DNA of 64,000 nucleotides from Callipepla californica brunnescens (GCA_023055505.1 JALIRH010000002.1:186001-250000), one strand, 5' to 3'; positions 35,930 to 49,265 are shown, numbered from the stretch's first letter. Notes: generated from the sequence alone by a model not told the origin. Numbers and translations are program-made.

Positions 35930-36914
35930 GGGCCTGTACCCACAACCTCACATGAACCACCACCACCCTGCAAGGCGCCTCACCCACTGAGGATGAACAT
36001 CTCTGGCACAGATGGCACTTGGCCTCACCAGCCACGATTCCCTTCTGGGTCCAACTATGCTCCATGGAAAAATGACTACTGAAACTTTCTTACTCCTCTG
36101 CACCTTAAATTCTAGCCTTTGCACTTTGTAATTAACAATTACCTCCCTCCTTTAGGTGTACTTTCTCAATAAAGTTCTCATGCATGCTAGCCTCTGAATC
36201 CTCTTCTTCCTTTCATTGCCCAATAGAATGATGTGCCTCTAGAAATCACCATGCTAGGTCCAAAATGGCTTCAAGACCTCTTCTCCCAACCCCATCACCA
36301 ACAAGGGCACTGGTGTTTAGCACATCGGCTTCTTCTCATTACATCTTATCTTCACTTGTCAAAACAAAGTCATACAGTCATACAATTGCCGTTCTCATGC
36401 CCAGTCATGACTGGAAGCTGTCCAGAATCAGGTCCAGTCCTATCACCCGGGGTTTTACTGTACATACTGACCAACATCGTTCTCATTTCAGAGTCTTGGT
36501 CGATACAACTGTGTCTCATCACAACAGGATGTGTGTCTACAACAAGGGGCATCTAAAATCCGTGCACACCCACATGTACAAGGCTGGTCACTTCAGTACA
36601 GAAAAACTGAGGTCATACTGTTTATCTGTTCTCTCGTTTCCACCATTTCTTAGCCATCCTGTGTTCAGCAGCACATTCTGGGAGCATGTCCTTCAGCTCC
36701 TTCCCAGGGTCTCATGTCATGCCGACCAGCCTGTGGTTTGTCACACCTTCCTTCTTCATTTCTTACACACAGGAGCGGGTTGAATCTCTTCCAGGTTTCA
36801 GGAATCTTTCCTCATTATCTGGTCCTTCCGAAGATAATTTTAATCAGCATAGCCAAGTCAGCAGGCAGGACCGTCACCACTCACGGGTTCGTCCCAACAG
36901 AACCTTCGGACTTA

Positions 36915-38485
36915 GAATCACAGATTCACCAAGGTTGGAAAAGACCTCTAAGAACATCTGGTACAAGTGTCCACCTATCACCAACATTTACCACTCAACT
37001 ACATCCCTAAGTGCAAAATCACAATATTTCTTGACTGTCACCAGTGTTGGTGACACCACCACCTCCCTGTTCAGACCATCACAGCACCAAGCTTCAACAT
37101 CAGAGAAGAAGTACTTCATTGTATCCAGTAGGAATCTCTTCTGGAACACCTTCAGGTCATTCATTCTAGACGCGATGACAGTTACACGGGAGGAGAGGAA
37201 GAACCCCACATCTCAGCAATGTCCCTACAGCTACTTGTAGAGAGTCACGAGGTCAGCCCGGAGCCTCCTCTTCAACAGACAGAACAATCCCAGCTCCACC
37301 AGCTGCTCCTCAGAAGGTCTGTGCTCCAGACCCCACACCCAATTACTTGACCTTCTCTGAAAATGCTCCAAGGCGTCAGTGTCTTTCTTGAACTGTGCTG
37401 ACCAAAACTGAAGACAGATCTCGAGGTGTGGCCACACCAGGGATGAGAAAAGGATGATCATTTCCCTCTCCTGCTGCCCACACTATTTCTACGTACAAGC
37501 CAGGATGCCATTGGCCTTCTTGGCTGTATGGGCACACTGCTGGCTCATGTTCAGCTGAACATCAGCCAAAACCCCCAGGTCTGTTTCCTCTACATAGTGC
37601 TCCAGCAATGTCTCAAGCCTGCAGAACTGCCTGGGGGTGTTGTGGCCAAAGTGCTGATCCCAGCTCTTGCTCATGTTGAACTTCATCCCATTGGCTTTGG
37701 TCCAGCTATCCAGCCTGTCTACACTGCTCCTTATTGCCTTCTTTCCCTTTCTCTTTTACCACTGAAGCCAAAGCTGAACACAGTAATGGAGATGATGCAG
37801 CAGTGGCACAGACCTGAGTGGAAAAACTGCAATATCCCATGCAGGCAGTGTTGGGTCCAGGGCACAGTTGTTCCTTTAGGCTGCCAGGGCACACTGCTGA
37901 CTCAATTCAACTTGGCATCGACCTCAACCGCCTCATCTCTTTCCATGGGGCTGCTTTTATTTATCTCATTCTTGAACATGCAGATATCTATAAGGTATCC
38001 CTGTGTGAGATACAGAATACAGTACTTGCTCTGGTTCAACTTCATGCCATTGGTAATGGCCCAGCACTCTGCTCAATCAAGAGCTCTCGGTAAGGTCTCC
38101 ATAATTCTGAGAGAAAAATGCTCCCCCTCAGATACCGTCATCCACAAGCTTCTTGCTTTGTACGCACTTGATTCCTGCAAACAGGTCATTTATTAAAACA
38201 TGGAAGACTACAGGCCCAAGAATAGAATGCTGGGAAATGCCACACCTAACCATCCGCCAGCCTGATGTAACCACATCTAGTAAAAGTAATTGATTTGGAC
38301 TTGGGAGCCACCAGTTCAAAAATGCCTTCTGTATTTGTCAAGGCATTTGGTGGATATATAATCCAGAAGGATACGGGGAAAACCACAATGAATAACTTCG
38401 ATGAAGATCATACAAGTTACGCCAAGAGCATACAAGTTCCCTTTAACTAGGTGGGTACTAGTCTCAAAAAAGGAAGTGTTTTCAT
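36915..38485 (-). mobile_element. CR1 LINE remnant, B-to-C spacer (G10-G11)
   Basis: Copy of 6075-7640, with the same GAGCATACAA variant (38426-38435) as the G2-G3 spacer (7583-7592). Confidence 0.8.
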
Positions 38486-39023
38486 CTACAAACCAGGTTA
38501 CCAAGAATGCCCAGTTCAGGCTTCCCCGGATGTTTGGAATTGGCAACTCCTTTGAACAACAAAGGCACAAACCATAGCGCACAAGTGCCAAGCAATGACC
38601 TCACTGTCAACACTGCTCTTTTTCTGTGCATTGGCCACTTCTTCCACAAGCCCCGACACGAACGTGATAGATCGCACCTTTGGCCTCCTATCCTCTCACT
38701 TGGAAGGTGCTGCCAGTGACAAATGGGGACATCCTCAAGAGAAGGATGGAAAAAGTCAGAGTTGCTGGAAGGAGAACACATGTCAGATGATGATGAGCAA
38801 CACTACACAGTGCAAGAGCATCTCGCAGCCCTGAGAGAAGATCCTTCACAGTCCAAATGAGTGGTTGGCATCAGGGACTAGCCTCCATCTACATATGGTG
38901 ACCCCAAATCGTAGTTCTGCATCCAGGCTTTTAGCCAGCTCCATTTAGTCCACCTCACACTCCACTTTGTCTAACCCATACAGGCGCAGCTTCTGGAATG
39001 GGATATAGTCTCAATTCATACCA

Positions 39024-39480
39024 TTATAGAATCAGACAATAGTGAACATTGGAATAGATCCATATCATCATCCCTTCTCTGGTTAATTCCCCTCACCAGG
39101 TCATGTTGATCAGGGCCCCGTCCAACCTGGCCTTAAATTGATGAAGAACCCACAAGCTGACTGGGCAGCATGTGCCAGGGCCTCGCAACCTCCTGAGTCA
39201 AGGATTTCTTCCTAACATCTACTACAGATTTCTCCTCTTTCCGTTTAAGTGTCCTACTGCTATCTGACCATGTAAAGAGATGGTTTCCAATCTTGCTTAT
39301 TAACTGCCTTCAGGTACTGGAAGGCCACAGTGAGGTGTCCCCAGCGCCTTCTCCTCTCCACGCTGAATAAGCCCAACTCCTGCAGCTTTTCTTCAACAGA
39401 GATGATCTCCAGCCCTTTGATCTTCTCTGTGGCCCTCCTCCAGACCCTCTGCACACAGCTCCTGCAGCATTCCTCACATA
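39024..39480 (-). mobile_element. second CR1 fragment, B-to-C spacer (G10-G11)
   Basis: Copy of 8180-8640, nearly identical to it. 39480-40370 is upstream spacer. Confidence 0.75.
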
Positions 39481-40374
39481 CTCAGGCACATCCAGTTGAA
39501 CAGCCCCTCTTCAGACTTCGCTCCATTTCCCTCAGAACAAGATGTACTGCTCACCTCAGCAGCAAGCCACAAAGCACTCACCTCAGCTGAACGAGGGCAT
39601 GCCTTGCACTCATCAGTTATGTCATTGACCACAGGGCTGGAGCAGCTCATGACTGCAAGCCCATGTAGCATGTGTGCTTCCAATTTCTATGTGGAATCCC
39701 CCAATCCTCCTGGCAACAAGCAAAGCCCACACAGTGAAATAGCCTCAAACACTGACACTCAGTGCAACAACGGTCCCCTAAATTCTGCTTCAGCCTTCCT
39801 GACAGAAGCACTCATCTCCAACTCAGGACGGTCTACTGCATCCTGCTATCTACAAACAGCCCTTCCCTGCCTAAATAAGCGACAATCCCCATGGATGGCC
39901 CTAAGCTGAAACTGCACACAGCATGCAGCAACCCTATTCCCAAATGAAACCTTAAAGCACAAAGGGAACGAACGCGTCTGTGCAGCACACCCCATCGGAA
40001 AGAGATGGACAAACTATGTGGAAAGGGATTTTGTATGAAGGCAGTCAGGGAGAAAACACGGTGGAAATGATGGTGTCTCATGCCAAACACAGCTGGAAAG
40101 CCAAGAGCAGCCTGACAAGGATGCCAGGAAATGGCATCCCCACCACACAATGCAGTCACAAACCATACATTAAAAACGCTACACTGTGACCCCATCCTTT
40201 AGACCACACCTCTCCTCCAATGCTTTAGAAGTATCTTCCAAACACCATTATGAGCCCTGCATTCTGCAAATCCACCAAAATAGTCATTCTCACTTAAAAA
40301 GTGCCGACAGTGTCAAAGGAACACACACACAACTCAAATGAAGAGTTGTGGGAAGACAATTACACACCCCATAC

Positions 40375-40476
40375 TGACTGACCAGGCTGTGGCATGTGAC
40401 AGCAGCTGGCTGCAGAATGCTGCCATGCGCAGAGTCACTCTCCAAGCCCTCAGGCGCTCACACAGCAGCATAAAAG
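40375..40476 (+). promoter_or_regulatory. G11 core promoter, TATA 40469-40476
   Basis: GGCATGTGACAGCAGCTGG and GCAGAGTCACTCTCC differ from the other class C copies and match G16, pointing to sequence exchange. The first TGCGCA word is TGCAGA. Confidence 0.8.
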
Positions 40477-40772
40477 CCGGCCCTGTGCCTCGCTCCCTCA
40501 CAACCTTCTCCTGACACCTTCTCCTCTGAGTTCCTCCAGGTGAGGCTGCACCCACCTGCCCTCCTTCACACTCCCCACCTGGCTCAGCTCTAAACTCCCT
40601 TCCTCCCCCATCCTCAGCAGCCCTTCTTCTTCCAGACAGCCAACCTGTCTGGAAGAACCGACATGTCCACCTCTCCTCGCTACCTTTCTTTCTCTCTGCA
40701 CCTATTCTTATTCCTCCAACACCCTCCACTTACCCAACACCTTCTATTCCAGAGACCCTCCACCCCACAGCC

Positions 40773-41069
40773 ATGTCCTGCTACAACAGCTGCAGCCCCT
40801 GCGGACCCACCCCGCTGGCTAACAGCTGCAACGAGCCCTGTGTCAGGCAGTGCCAGGACTCCCAAGTCTTCATCCAGCCTCCCGCTGTGCTGGTCACCCT
40901 GCCGGGACCCATCCTCAGCTCCTTCCCCCAGAACACCGCCGTCGGATCCTCCTCCTCAGCTGCCGTGGGCAGCGCCCTCAGCTCCCAGGGAGTGGCCATC
41001 TCCTCTGGTGGCTTCGGCTTCGGAGGCCTGGGCTGCCTCACTGGTGGGAGAGCCCGCTACCCCTGCTAA
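40773..41069 (+). CDS. feather beta-keratin G11 (class C)
   Basis: 98-residue feather keratin with [10 protein letters not shown], a combination of Phe33 (as in G3, G6, G14-G16) with the PPA/Leu40 block (as in G5, G7, G12). This looks like a mosaic. Intron 40540-40752 is the longest of the array (213 bp) because it contains a short local duplication of CTGTCTGGAAG-type sequence near 40646. The 3' UTR begins in D/G15 style (CCCTCACACCAACCACC) but continues as C-type; AATAAA at 41339-41344. The promoter shares variants with G16. Confidence 0.96.
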   Translation: MSCYNSCSPCGPTPLANSCNEPCVRQCQDSQVFIQPPAVLVTLPGPILSSFPQNTAVGSSSSAAVGSALSSQGVAISSGGFGFGGLGCLTGGRARYPC

Positions 41070-41679
41070 GGGCCTGCACCCACACCCTCACACCAACCAC
41101 CACCACCCTGCAAGGCGCCTCACCCACTCAGGATGCACCTCTCTGGCACAGATGGCACTTGGCCTCACCAGCCACGACTCCTCTTTTCATGGTGCAAAAC
41201 AAGCAAGAAGGACATAGCGTCCAACCACGCTGTCTGGAAATATGACAACTTTAATTTTTTCCTTCATTGCACATCAAACTGGGGCCTTTCCAGTTGGTGA
41301 TAAGCAAGTAGATCCTTCCTTTTTTTTCTTTCTTCCTCAATAAAATTCTTTTGCATGACATTCTCACGTTCCTCCTCTTCCATTCTTCATCCAGAGATCT
41401 TTTCACTTCACCCTCTGCAGAGAGTGGTCGGGTAACCATCATGCCGGGTCTCAAAGGGCCCCAAACACACCTCTCACAAACACGCTACCAACAAGAGCAG
41501 TGGTGGCTAGTAGATGGCCTTCACTTCATCACATGGCATCTACACTTGTCTAAATCAAATCATAGAGTACAATTGCCCTGCTCAAGACCTGTCAGGAACA
41601 GCAGGATGCGCACAATTATGTCCAGTCTGATTACCCAGGGCTTTAAAGAAGAGACTGAACATCAGCACAAACTGACACA

Positions 41680-41907
41680 TAGGAAGTTCTGCACAAATGC
41701 GCGTGGGAACTTCTTCCCAGTGAGGGAGACGGAGCCCTGCAACAGGTTGCCCAGAGAGGTGGTGGAGTCTCCTTCTCTGGAGAAGTTCAAGACCCAACTG
41801 GACACCTGTGCAACGTGGCCCAGGGATCATGCTTTGTCAGGGGGGTGGACTGGGTGATCTCTAGAGGTTCCTTCCAACCCCCGCAGTTCTGTGATTCTGT
41901 TTGATTA
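41680..41907 (+). mobile_element. CR1 LINE 3' end, plus strand (G11-G12)
   Basis: Third copy of the plus-strand CR1 end; NRLPREVVESPSLEKFK is readable. An extra G in GGGGGGTGGAC shifts the frame relative to 10830-11055. Confidence 0.85.
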
Positions 41908-42944
41908 CTGACAATTCGCGTACAAGCATGTTATGGATAGAAGTCTCAAAGCCTCTCCTTATTCCACTGTTATCTAACGTCAGTGCACTCCGTCTTGGAA
42001 AAACATGGCCACTTCATACAGAAAAAATTGAAGTAGTATTGTACATCCGTGCTATCTATATCCATCACTTCCTATCCATTCCATGCTTGGCAGTACATTC
42101 TGGAAGGTTTTCCTTCATTTCCTACCAAGGGTCTAATTTCCCTAGGAAATCTGACAACTGACAGCCACCACCCTGACTAGATCTAAGAAATATCTAACAG
42201 ATGCCTTGGAGGTGGAGTTGGGAGCCATCAGTTCACTCAACATATTGTATTGTGAGCATTTTCCACAGAAGGATATGGTGAAAAAACACTGAATAACGTT
42301 GAAGAAGATCATAGAAATTATGCATATGAGGTCCACAGAGTGAAACAGGTGGGTATTTGTCACAAAAAATGAAGTGCCATCATCTCTGAAGACGGATACC
42401 TAGAATGACCAGTCCAGGCTCCCATGAGTGCCTATGATTGGCGCATCCCCTCACAACAAACACACAAACCATATTGCACAAGTGCCAAGCGATGACCTCA
42501 CTGTCAACGCTACTCCTCTTCTGTGCTTTGAACACTTCTTCCGCGTGCCCTGACAGAAACATGCAAGATCGCTCCTTTGACCTCCAATCCTCTCACTTAA
42601 AGGCGCTTCCAATGCCAAATGGACACGTCCACAAGAGAAGGACGCAAAAAGGCAGAATTTCTGGAGCAACAACATATACCACGTGACTCACAACACTCCA
42701 GGACACAGGAGTAGCTTGCAGCACTGGGAGGAGATACTCAACAGTCCAAATCTGTGCTAAGCATGAAGGACATGCCTCCAACTACGCTTGGTGCCTCCAT
42801 CACAAGGCTCTGCGCCCAGGCTCTCAGCCAGCTCCTGTCGGTCCACTTGTCACATCAGATCCAGTCAGTCCACTTGTCTAATCCATACTGGCTCATCATC
42901 TGGCAGAGAATGGCATGGGAGGCAGTCTCAAACAATACAGTTAG

Positions 42945-43385
42945 AGAATCACAGAGTGGCTAAGCTTGGAAAAAAAATCATCCACTCTGTGTGTTGTCTG
43001 TCCCAGCAGGTCATGCTGACCAGGGCCCTGTCCAGCCTGACCTTGAATGGCTCCAGGGTCAAAGAACCCACAAGTTCATTCGGCCTCACCACGAGCAAAG
43101 AATCTCTACATAACAACTAAACCAAATTTCTCTGCCTTCCATTAGTGTCCGGTTGCTATCAGACCATGTAAAGAATTGACTCCTCTCCTGATAGTAAGCT
43201 GCCTTCAAGTAATGGATGGCCACAATGAAGTTTTCCCAGAGCCTCCTCTTCTCCATGCTGAATAAGCCCAACTCCTGCAGTCTTTCTTCACAAGAAATGA
43301 GCTCCAGCCCTTTCACCATCTTTGCGGACCTCCTCTGGACCCACTGCACACAGTCCATCGGCATTCCTGATGGCACCCAGCAGGC
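42945..43385 (-). mobile_element. CR1 LINE fragment, C-to-D spacer (G11-G12)
   Basis: Copy of 12100-12530 and 26285-26730. 41907-42945 is decayed spacer and 43385-44140 is upstream spacer. Confidence 0.8.
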
Positions 43386-44142
43386 CTCACTCACTCAGGC
43401 ACATCCAGTTGAACAGCCCCTACTTGTGCTTTGCCTTATCTTCCTCACGAAAACAAGCACTGCTGAGCTCAGCAGCAAGACACAATGCACTCACCTCAGC
43501 TGAATGAGGGCATGCCTTGCACTCAACAGCCATGCCCTTGACAACATGGCCTGAAGCAGCTCACAGCCCGATGAAAAAATAAAAACCCAAACCAAAAACA
43601 GGACCACAAAACCTCAGCTACACAAACAGCCCTCTTCTGTCGACATATACTAAAATGGCCAGGGATGGCTTAATGTTGATACTGCAAAAAACAAGCTGCC
43701 TCCCATCTCCAAAACATAGTTCTCAAACCAAAGGGAGTTCCAACATGCCAACACAACACACCAGTGCAGAAGGCAGCAACCAAGCAAATGGAAAACCAAT
43801 TGAGGAGTAGGCAGGCAGGGAGTAAATACAATGCAAGTACTGGCATCTAGTGACAAACGGACCTGGGAAACTCTGAACAGCCCGCTAAGGATGTCAGGAA
43901 TGGGTCCACACCACACAAAGAGGCCACAGACACAACTGCATGAGTTGCCATGAGTAGCACAATGGCATCACTGAGGAGACCACATCGCTCCTCCAAAGTT
44001 TTGGATGACTCTTCCAACCACTTCCATGAAATGCGCCTTCCATGTAACTCCACTCACACTGAAAAATGCCGACAGGTCCAAAGGAACACATTCAGAAAAC
44101 AAGGAAATGAGGAGCTGTGGGAAGACAATCATACACCACATA

Positions 44143-44245
44143 CTGACTGACCAGGCTGTGGCACGCAACAGCAGCTGGCTGCGCAATGCTGCCATGCGCA
44201 GAGGCTCTCTCCAAGCCCTCGGGCTCTCACACAGCAGCATAAAAG
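44143..44245 (+). promoter_or_regulatory. G12 core promoter, TATA 44238-44245
   Basis: D-type block with E-box and both TGCGCA words intact; differs from G8 mainly by GCGCAATGC for GCGCAACGC. Confidence 0.8.
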
Positions 44246-44534
44246 CCGGCCCTGCACCTCACTCCCTCACACCCTTCTCCTGACACCTTCTGCTCTGTGC
44301 TCCTCCAGGTGAACCTGCACCTCGTTGCCCTCCTTCACACTCCCCACCTGGCCAGCTCTACACTCCCTTTCTCCCCAACCCCATCAGCCCCTTCTCTTCC
44401 ACCCTACCATGCTCGCCACAGCCCCAAATTGCCTCTCCTCACTCCCTTTCTTTCTCTCCCCACCTGTAATTATTCCTCCAAAACCCTCTGCTAACCAACC
44501 ATCCTCTCTTCCAGAGACCCTCCACTCCACAGCC

Positions 44535-44831
44535 ATGTCCTGCTACAACAGCTGCAGCCCCTGCGGACCCACCCCGCTGGCTAACAGCTGCAACGAGCCC
44601 TGTGTCAGGCAGTGCCAGGACTCCCAAGTCGTCATCCAGCCTCCCGCTGTGCTGGTCACCCTGCCGGGACCCATCCTCAGCTCCTTCCCCCAGAACACCG
44701 CCGTCGGATCCTCCTCCTCAGCTGCCGTGGGCAGCGCCCTCAGCTCCCAGGGAGTGGCCATCTCCTCCGGCGGCTTCGGCTTCGGAGGCCTGGGCTGCCT
44801 CACTGGTGGGAGAGCCCGCTACCCCTGCTAA
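44535..44831 (+). CDS. feather beta-keratin G12 (class D)
   Basis: 98-residue feather keratin with [10 protein letters not shown] in the core, differing from G8 only at residue 40 (Leu for Val). Intron 44309-44514 begins GTGAAC; AATAAA at 45074-45079. Promoter, leader, 3' UTR and about 1 kb downstream are nearly identical to G8 at a distance of 16,656 bp, so G8 and G12 are recent duplicates. Confidence 0.96.
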   Translation: MSCYNSCSPCGPTPLANSCNEPCVRQCQDSQVVIQPPAVLVTLPGPILSSFPQNTAVGSSSSAAVGSALSSQGVAISSGGFGFGGLGCLTGGRARYPC

Positions 44832-45819
44832 GGGCCTGCACCCACACCCTCACACCAACCACCACCACTCTGCACGGTGCCTCACCCACTCAGGATGCAA
44901 CTCTCTGGCACCAAAGCACATGGCCTCACCAGCCATGATTCCCCTCTGCTCTATGATTCTCCAACCATGCTCTACGGAAAGACGAATACTGAATCTTTCA
45001 TTCTTCTTTGCACCTTAAATTGTAGCCTTTCCTACAATTGACAAGTACCTCCTTCCTTTAGGTGTATTTTCTTAATAAAGTTCTCTTGCATGCCAGCCTC
45101 TGAATCATCTTGTTCCTTTCTTCACCCAATAAAAAGTTATGGCTCTAGAAACCACCATGAAGGTCCAATAAGGCCCCAAGACCTCCTCTCCCAACCCCAT
45201 CACCTAAAAGAGCAATGCTGCTTTGCAGATAACCTTCATCTCATTACATCTTATCTACGCAGGTCGAAACTAAGTCACAGAGGCATACAATTGCCGTGCT
45301 CATACCCAGTCATGACTAGCAGCTGTCCAGAATCAGGTCCAGTCCCTTCACCCAGGGTTTTACTGTACATACTGACCAACATTGGTCTCATTTCCGAGTC
45401 ACGACCTATACAACTATGAGCTCACCACAACAGGATGCTGTATGACAAGAGACATCAAATGTCCACGCACACCCTCATGTACAAAGCTGATCGCTTCACT
45501 ACAGCAAAACCTGAGGTGAAATTGTACATCCGTGCTCTCTATTCCCACCACTTCTTAGCCATTCTGTGCTCAGCAGCATATCCTGGAAGCATTTCCTTCT
45601 CCTCCTTCCCAGGGACTCATGTCATGCCGACCAGCCTTTGGTTCCTCACATCTTCCTTCTTCATTTCTTACACACAGCAGGGGGATGAATCTCTTCCAGG
45701 TTTCAGGAATCTTTCCTCATTATCATGTCCTTTCTAAGGCAATGGTTATCAGCAAAGCCAAGTCATCAGGCAGGACTGTCACCACTCACAGGTTCATCCC
45801 TGTAGAACCTTTGGACTTA

Positions 45820-46490
45820 GAACCACAGAATCATCAAGTTTGGAAAAGACCTCTATGAACATCCAGTACAACTGTCCACCTATCACCAACATTTACCACT
45901 CAACCACATCCATCAGAACAAAATCACAATATTTATTTACTCTCTCCACTGTTGGTGACATCACCACCTCCCTCTTCAGACCATCACAGCAACTGGCTGC
46001 AGGATCAGAAAAGAAGTACTTCCTAACATCCAGTATGAATACACCTAACGCACCCCAGGGCACTCTTATTGCTTTAGGCTGCCAGGGCACACTACTGACT
46101 CAGTTCAACTTGGCATCAATCACAACTGCCTCATCTCTTACCACAGGGCTGCTTTTATGTCTCTTATCCCCAGATACTCTGATATCTATATCCTATCCCT
46201 GAGTGACAGCACCTGTTCTGGTTCAACTCCATTCCATTGGTAATGGCCCAGCACGCTGGTCCGTTAAGAACTCAGCAAGGCCTCCCAAATTCTGAGAGAC
46301 AAATGCTCCTCCTCAGTTACTGTTATCCACAGACTTCTTACTTTGTACGCATTTGATTCCTGAAAACAGGTCATCTATTCAAACGTGGAAGACTACACAC
46401 AAAAAATAGAATGCTGGGAAATGTCACACCTAACTGTTCATCAGCCTGATGGAATGACATCTAATAAAAGCCTTTGAGTTTTATTTAGGA
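45820..46490 (-). mobile_element. CR1 LINE remnant, D-to-A spacer (G12-G13)
   Basis: Copy of 29165-29840 with the same internal deletion, plus an 11 bp loss at about 46205 (GAGTGACAGCACC for GAGTGAGGTACAGAATACAGCACC). Confidence 0.75.
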
Positions 46491-47204
46491 ACCACCAGTT
46501 CACTCAAGGTCTTCAGTATTTGTCAAAATACGTGGTGGATATGTAATCCAGAAGGATATGGGGAAAATCACGATGAATAACTTTGAAGAAGATCGTACAA
46601 GTTACACCAATGAGGTTCCTTTGGTGGACCAGGAGGGTACATGTCCCAAAAAAGGAAGTGTTTTCAACTACAGACCAGGTTACCTAGAATGCCCAGTGTA
46701 GGCTTCCACGGATGCTTGGAATTGGCAACTCCTTTGAACAACAAAGGCACAAACCACAGTGCACAAGTGCCAAGCCATGACCTCATTGTCAACACTGCTC
46801 CTTTTCTGTGCGTTGGCCACTCCTTCCACATGTCCTGACACAAACATGCAAGATCGCTCCATTGGCCTCCTATCTTCTCACTTGAAAGCTGCTGCCAGTG
46901 ACAAATGGACACGTCCTCAAGAGAAGGACAAAAAAAGTCAGAGTTGCTGGAAGGAGAACACACACCAGATGATGATGATGCGCAACACTACACAGTGCAA
47001 GAGCACCTCACAGCCCTGAGAGAATAGCCTTTACAGTCCAAGGGAGTGGTAGGCATGAGGGACTAGCCTCCACCTACATACAGTGACCCCACAGCAAGGC
47101 TCTGCACAGTGGCCTTTAGCCAGCTCCATTCAGTCCACTTCAAACTCCACTTCTCTAACCCATACTGGCGCAGCTTCTGGAATGGGATATAGTCTCAAAT
47201 CATA

Positions 47205-47660
47205 CCATTATAGAATCAAACAACAGTGAATGTTGGAATGGATCCATATCATCATCCCTTCTCTGATTAATTCCCCTCACCAGGTTATGCTGATCAGGAC
47301 CCTGACCATTCTGGCCCTGAATTGCTCCACTGATGAAGAACCCACAAGCTGACTGGGCAGCATGTGCTAAGGTCTCGCAACTACCTGAGTCAAGGATTTC
47401 TTCGTAACACCTAAACCAAATTTCTCCTCTTTCTGTTTAAGTGTCCTACTGCTATCTGACCATGTAAAGAGCTGGTTTCCCCTGCTGCTTGTTAACTGCC
47501 TACAAGCACTGGAAGGCTACCGTGAGGTCTACCTTGAGCCTTCTCCTCTCCACGCTGAATAAGCCCAACTCCTGCAGCTTTTCTTCAACAGAGATGATCT
47601 GCAGCCCTTTGAACTTATCTGTGGCCCTCCTCTAGAACCACTGCACACAGCTCCTGCAGC
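47205..47660 (-). mobile_element. second CR1 fragment, D-to-A spacer (G12-G13)
   Basis: Copy of 30560-31040. 47660-48575 is upstream spacer, nearly identical to that of G9. Confidence 0.75.
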
Positions 47661-48575
47661 ATTCCTCACACACTCAGGCACATCCAGTTGAACAGCCCCT
47701 CTTCAGACTTCGCTCCATTTTCCTCAGAACAAGACGTACTGCTCACCTCGGCAGCAAGCCACAAAGCATTCACCTCAGCTGAACGAGGGCATGCCTTGCA
47801 CTCATCAGTTATGTCACTGACCACAGGGCTGGAGCAGCTCATGACTGCAAGCCCATGTAGCATGTGTGCTTCCAATTTCTATGTGGAATCCCCCAATCCT
47901 CCTGGCAACAAGCAAAGCCCACACAGAGAAATAGCCTCAACCACTGACACCCAAAGCAACAGTGGTCCCATAAATTCTGCTTCAGTCTTCCTGACAAAAC
48001 CACTCATCTCCAACTCAGGACAATCTACTGCATCCTGCTATCTACAAACAGCCCTTCTCTGCCTAAATAAGCTACAATCCCCATGGATGGCCTGAAGCCA
48101 AAACTGCACCAAACAGGCAGCAACACTATTCCCAAATGAAAACATAAAGCACGAAGGGAATCAAGGTGTCCGTGATGTACATACTATGGGAAAACAAAGA
48201 CTAAAACACATGGAAAGGGAATGGGATGAAAGCAGTCATGGAGAAAACACAAAGGAATTGACAAGGTCTCATGTCAACCACACCTGGGAAGCCCAATGTA
48301 GTCTGACAAGGAAGCCAGGTAATGGTGTCCCCACCACACAATGCAGTCACAAACCATACTTTAAAAATGCTACACTGTGGCCTCATCCTTTAGACCACAC
48401 CTCTCCTCCAATGCTTTAGAAGTATCCTCTAAACACCATTATGAGCCCTGCATTCTGCAAATCCACCAAAATAGTCATTCTCACTAAAAAAGTGCCGACA
48501 GTGTCAAAGGCACACATCCACAGCACAAGCAAAAGAAAAGCAAGCGCTGTGGCAAGGCAAACACACCCCACCTCA

Positions 48576-48677
48576 TGACTGACCAGGCTGTGGCATTCAA
48601 CAGCTGCTGGCTGCACAATGCTGCCATGCGCAGACGCTCTTCCGAAGCCCTCGGGCACTCACATAGCAGCATAAAAG
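48576..48677 (+). promoter_or_regulatory. G13 core promoter, TATA 48670-48677
   Basis: A-type block as in G9 (GCATTCAACAGCTGCTGG), with CTCTTCCGAAGCCC in place of CTCTCCCCAAGCCC. Confidence 0.8.
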
Positions 48678-48968
48678 CCGGCCTTGTGCCTCACTCCCTC
48701 ACACCCTTCTCCTGACGCCTTTTGCTCTGCACTCCTCCAGGTGAGCCTGTACCTCACTGCCCTCCTTAACCCTCTCCACCCGTCAGAGCTCTACACTACC
48801 CTTCTCCTCCAACTGCAGCAGCCCTTCTTCTTCCATGCAGGCAACCTGCGTACAGCCCAACATCACCTCTCCTCACTACCTTTCTTTCTCTCCCCACCTG
48901 TTCTTATTCCTCCAATACCCTCTGCTTACCCAACACCCTCTCTTCCAGAGATCCTCCATCCCACAGCC

Positions 48969-49265
48969 ATGTCCTGCTACAACAGCTGCAGCCCCTGCGG
49001 ACCCACCCCGCTGGCTAACAGCTGCAACGAGCCCTGTGTCAGGCAGTGCCAGGACTCCCAAGTCGTCATCCAGCCTTCCACCGTGGTGGTCACCCTGCCG
49101 GGACCCATCCTCAGCTCCTTCCCCCAGAACACCGCCGTCGGATCCTCCTCCTCAGCTGCCGTGGGCAGTGCCCTCAGCTCCCAGGGAGTGGCCATCTCCT
49201 CCGGTGGCTTCGGCTTCGGAGGCCTGGGCTGCTTCAATGGCGGGAGAGCCCGCTACCCCTGCTAA
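48969..49265 (+). CDS. feather beta-keratin G13 (class A, CFNGG tail)
   Basis: 98-residue feather keratin with [10 protein letters not shown] in the core. The tail reads [12 protein letters not shown]: Leu89-Thr90 is replaced by Phe-Asn, together with the silent change GGTGGG to GGCGGG. Only the neighbouring G14 has the same tail, though G14 belongs to class B. Leader variant GAGATCCTCCATCC. Intron 48741-48948; AATAAA at 49420-49425 followed by CTTCTCATGCACAACTTGCC, the 3' end also seen in G4. Confidence 0.96.
   Translation: MSCYNSCSPCGPTPLANSCNEPCVRQCQDSQVVIQPSTVVVTLPGPILSSFPQNTAVGSSSSAAVGSALSSQGVAISSGGFGFGGLGCFNGGRARYPC

Larger units (their letters stand above)
32324..48968 (+). repeat. 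higher-order repeat 3, four genes (G9-G12)
   Basis: Spacing 3,309, 5,140, 3,762 and 4,434 bp; total 16,645 bp, within 72 bp of repeat 2. The difference is mostly the 57 bp deletion in the G6-G7 spacer. A-to-B and B-to-C spacers of this repeat match repeat 1 better than repeat 2. Confidence 0.85.
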
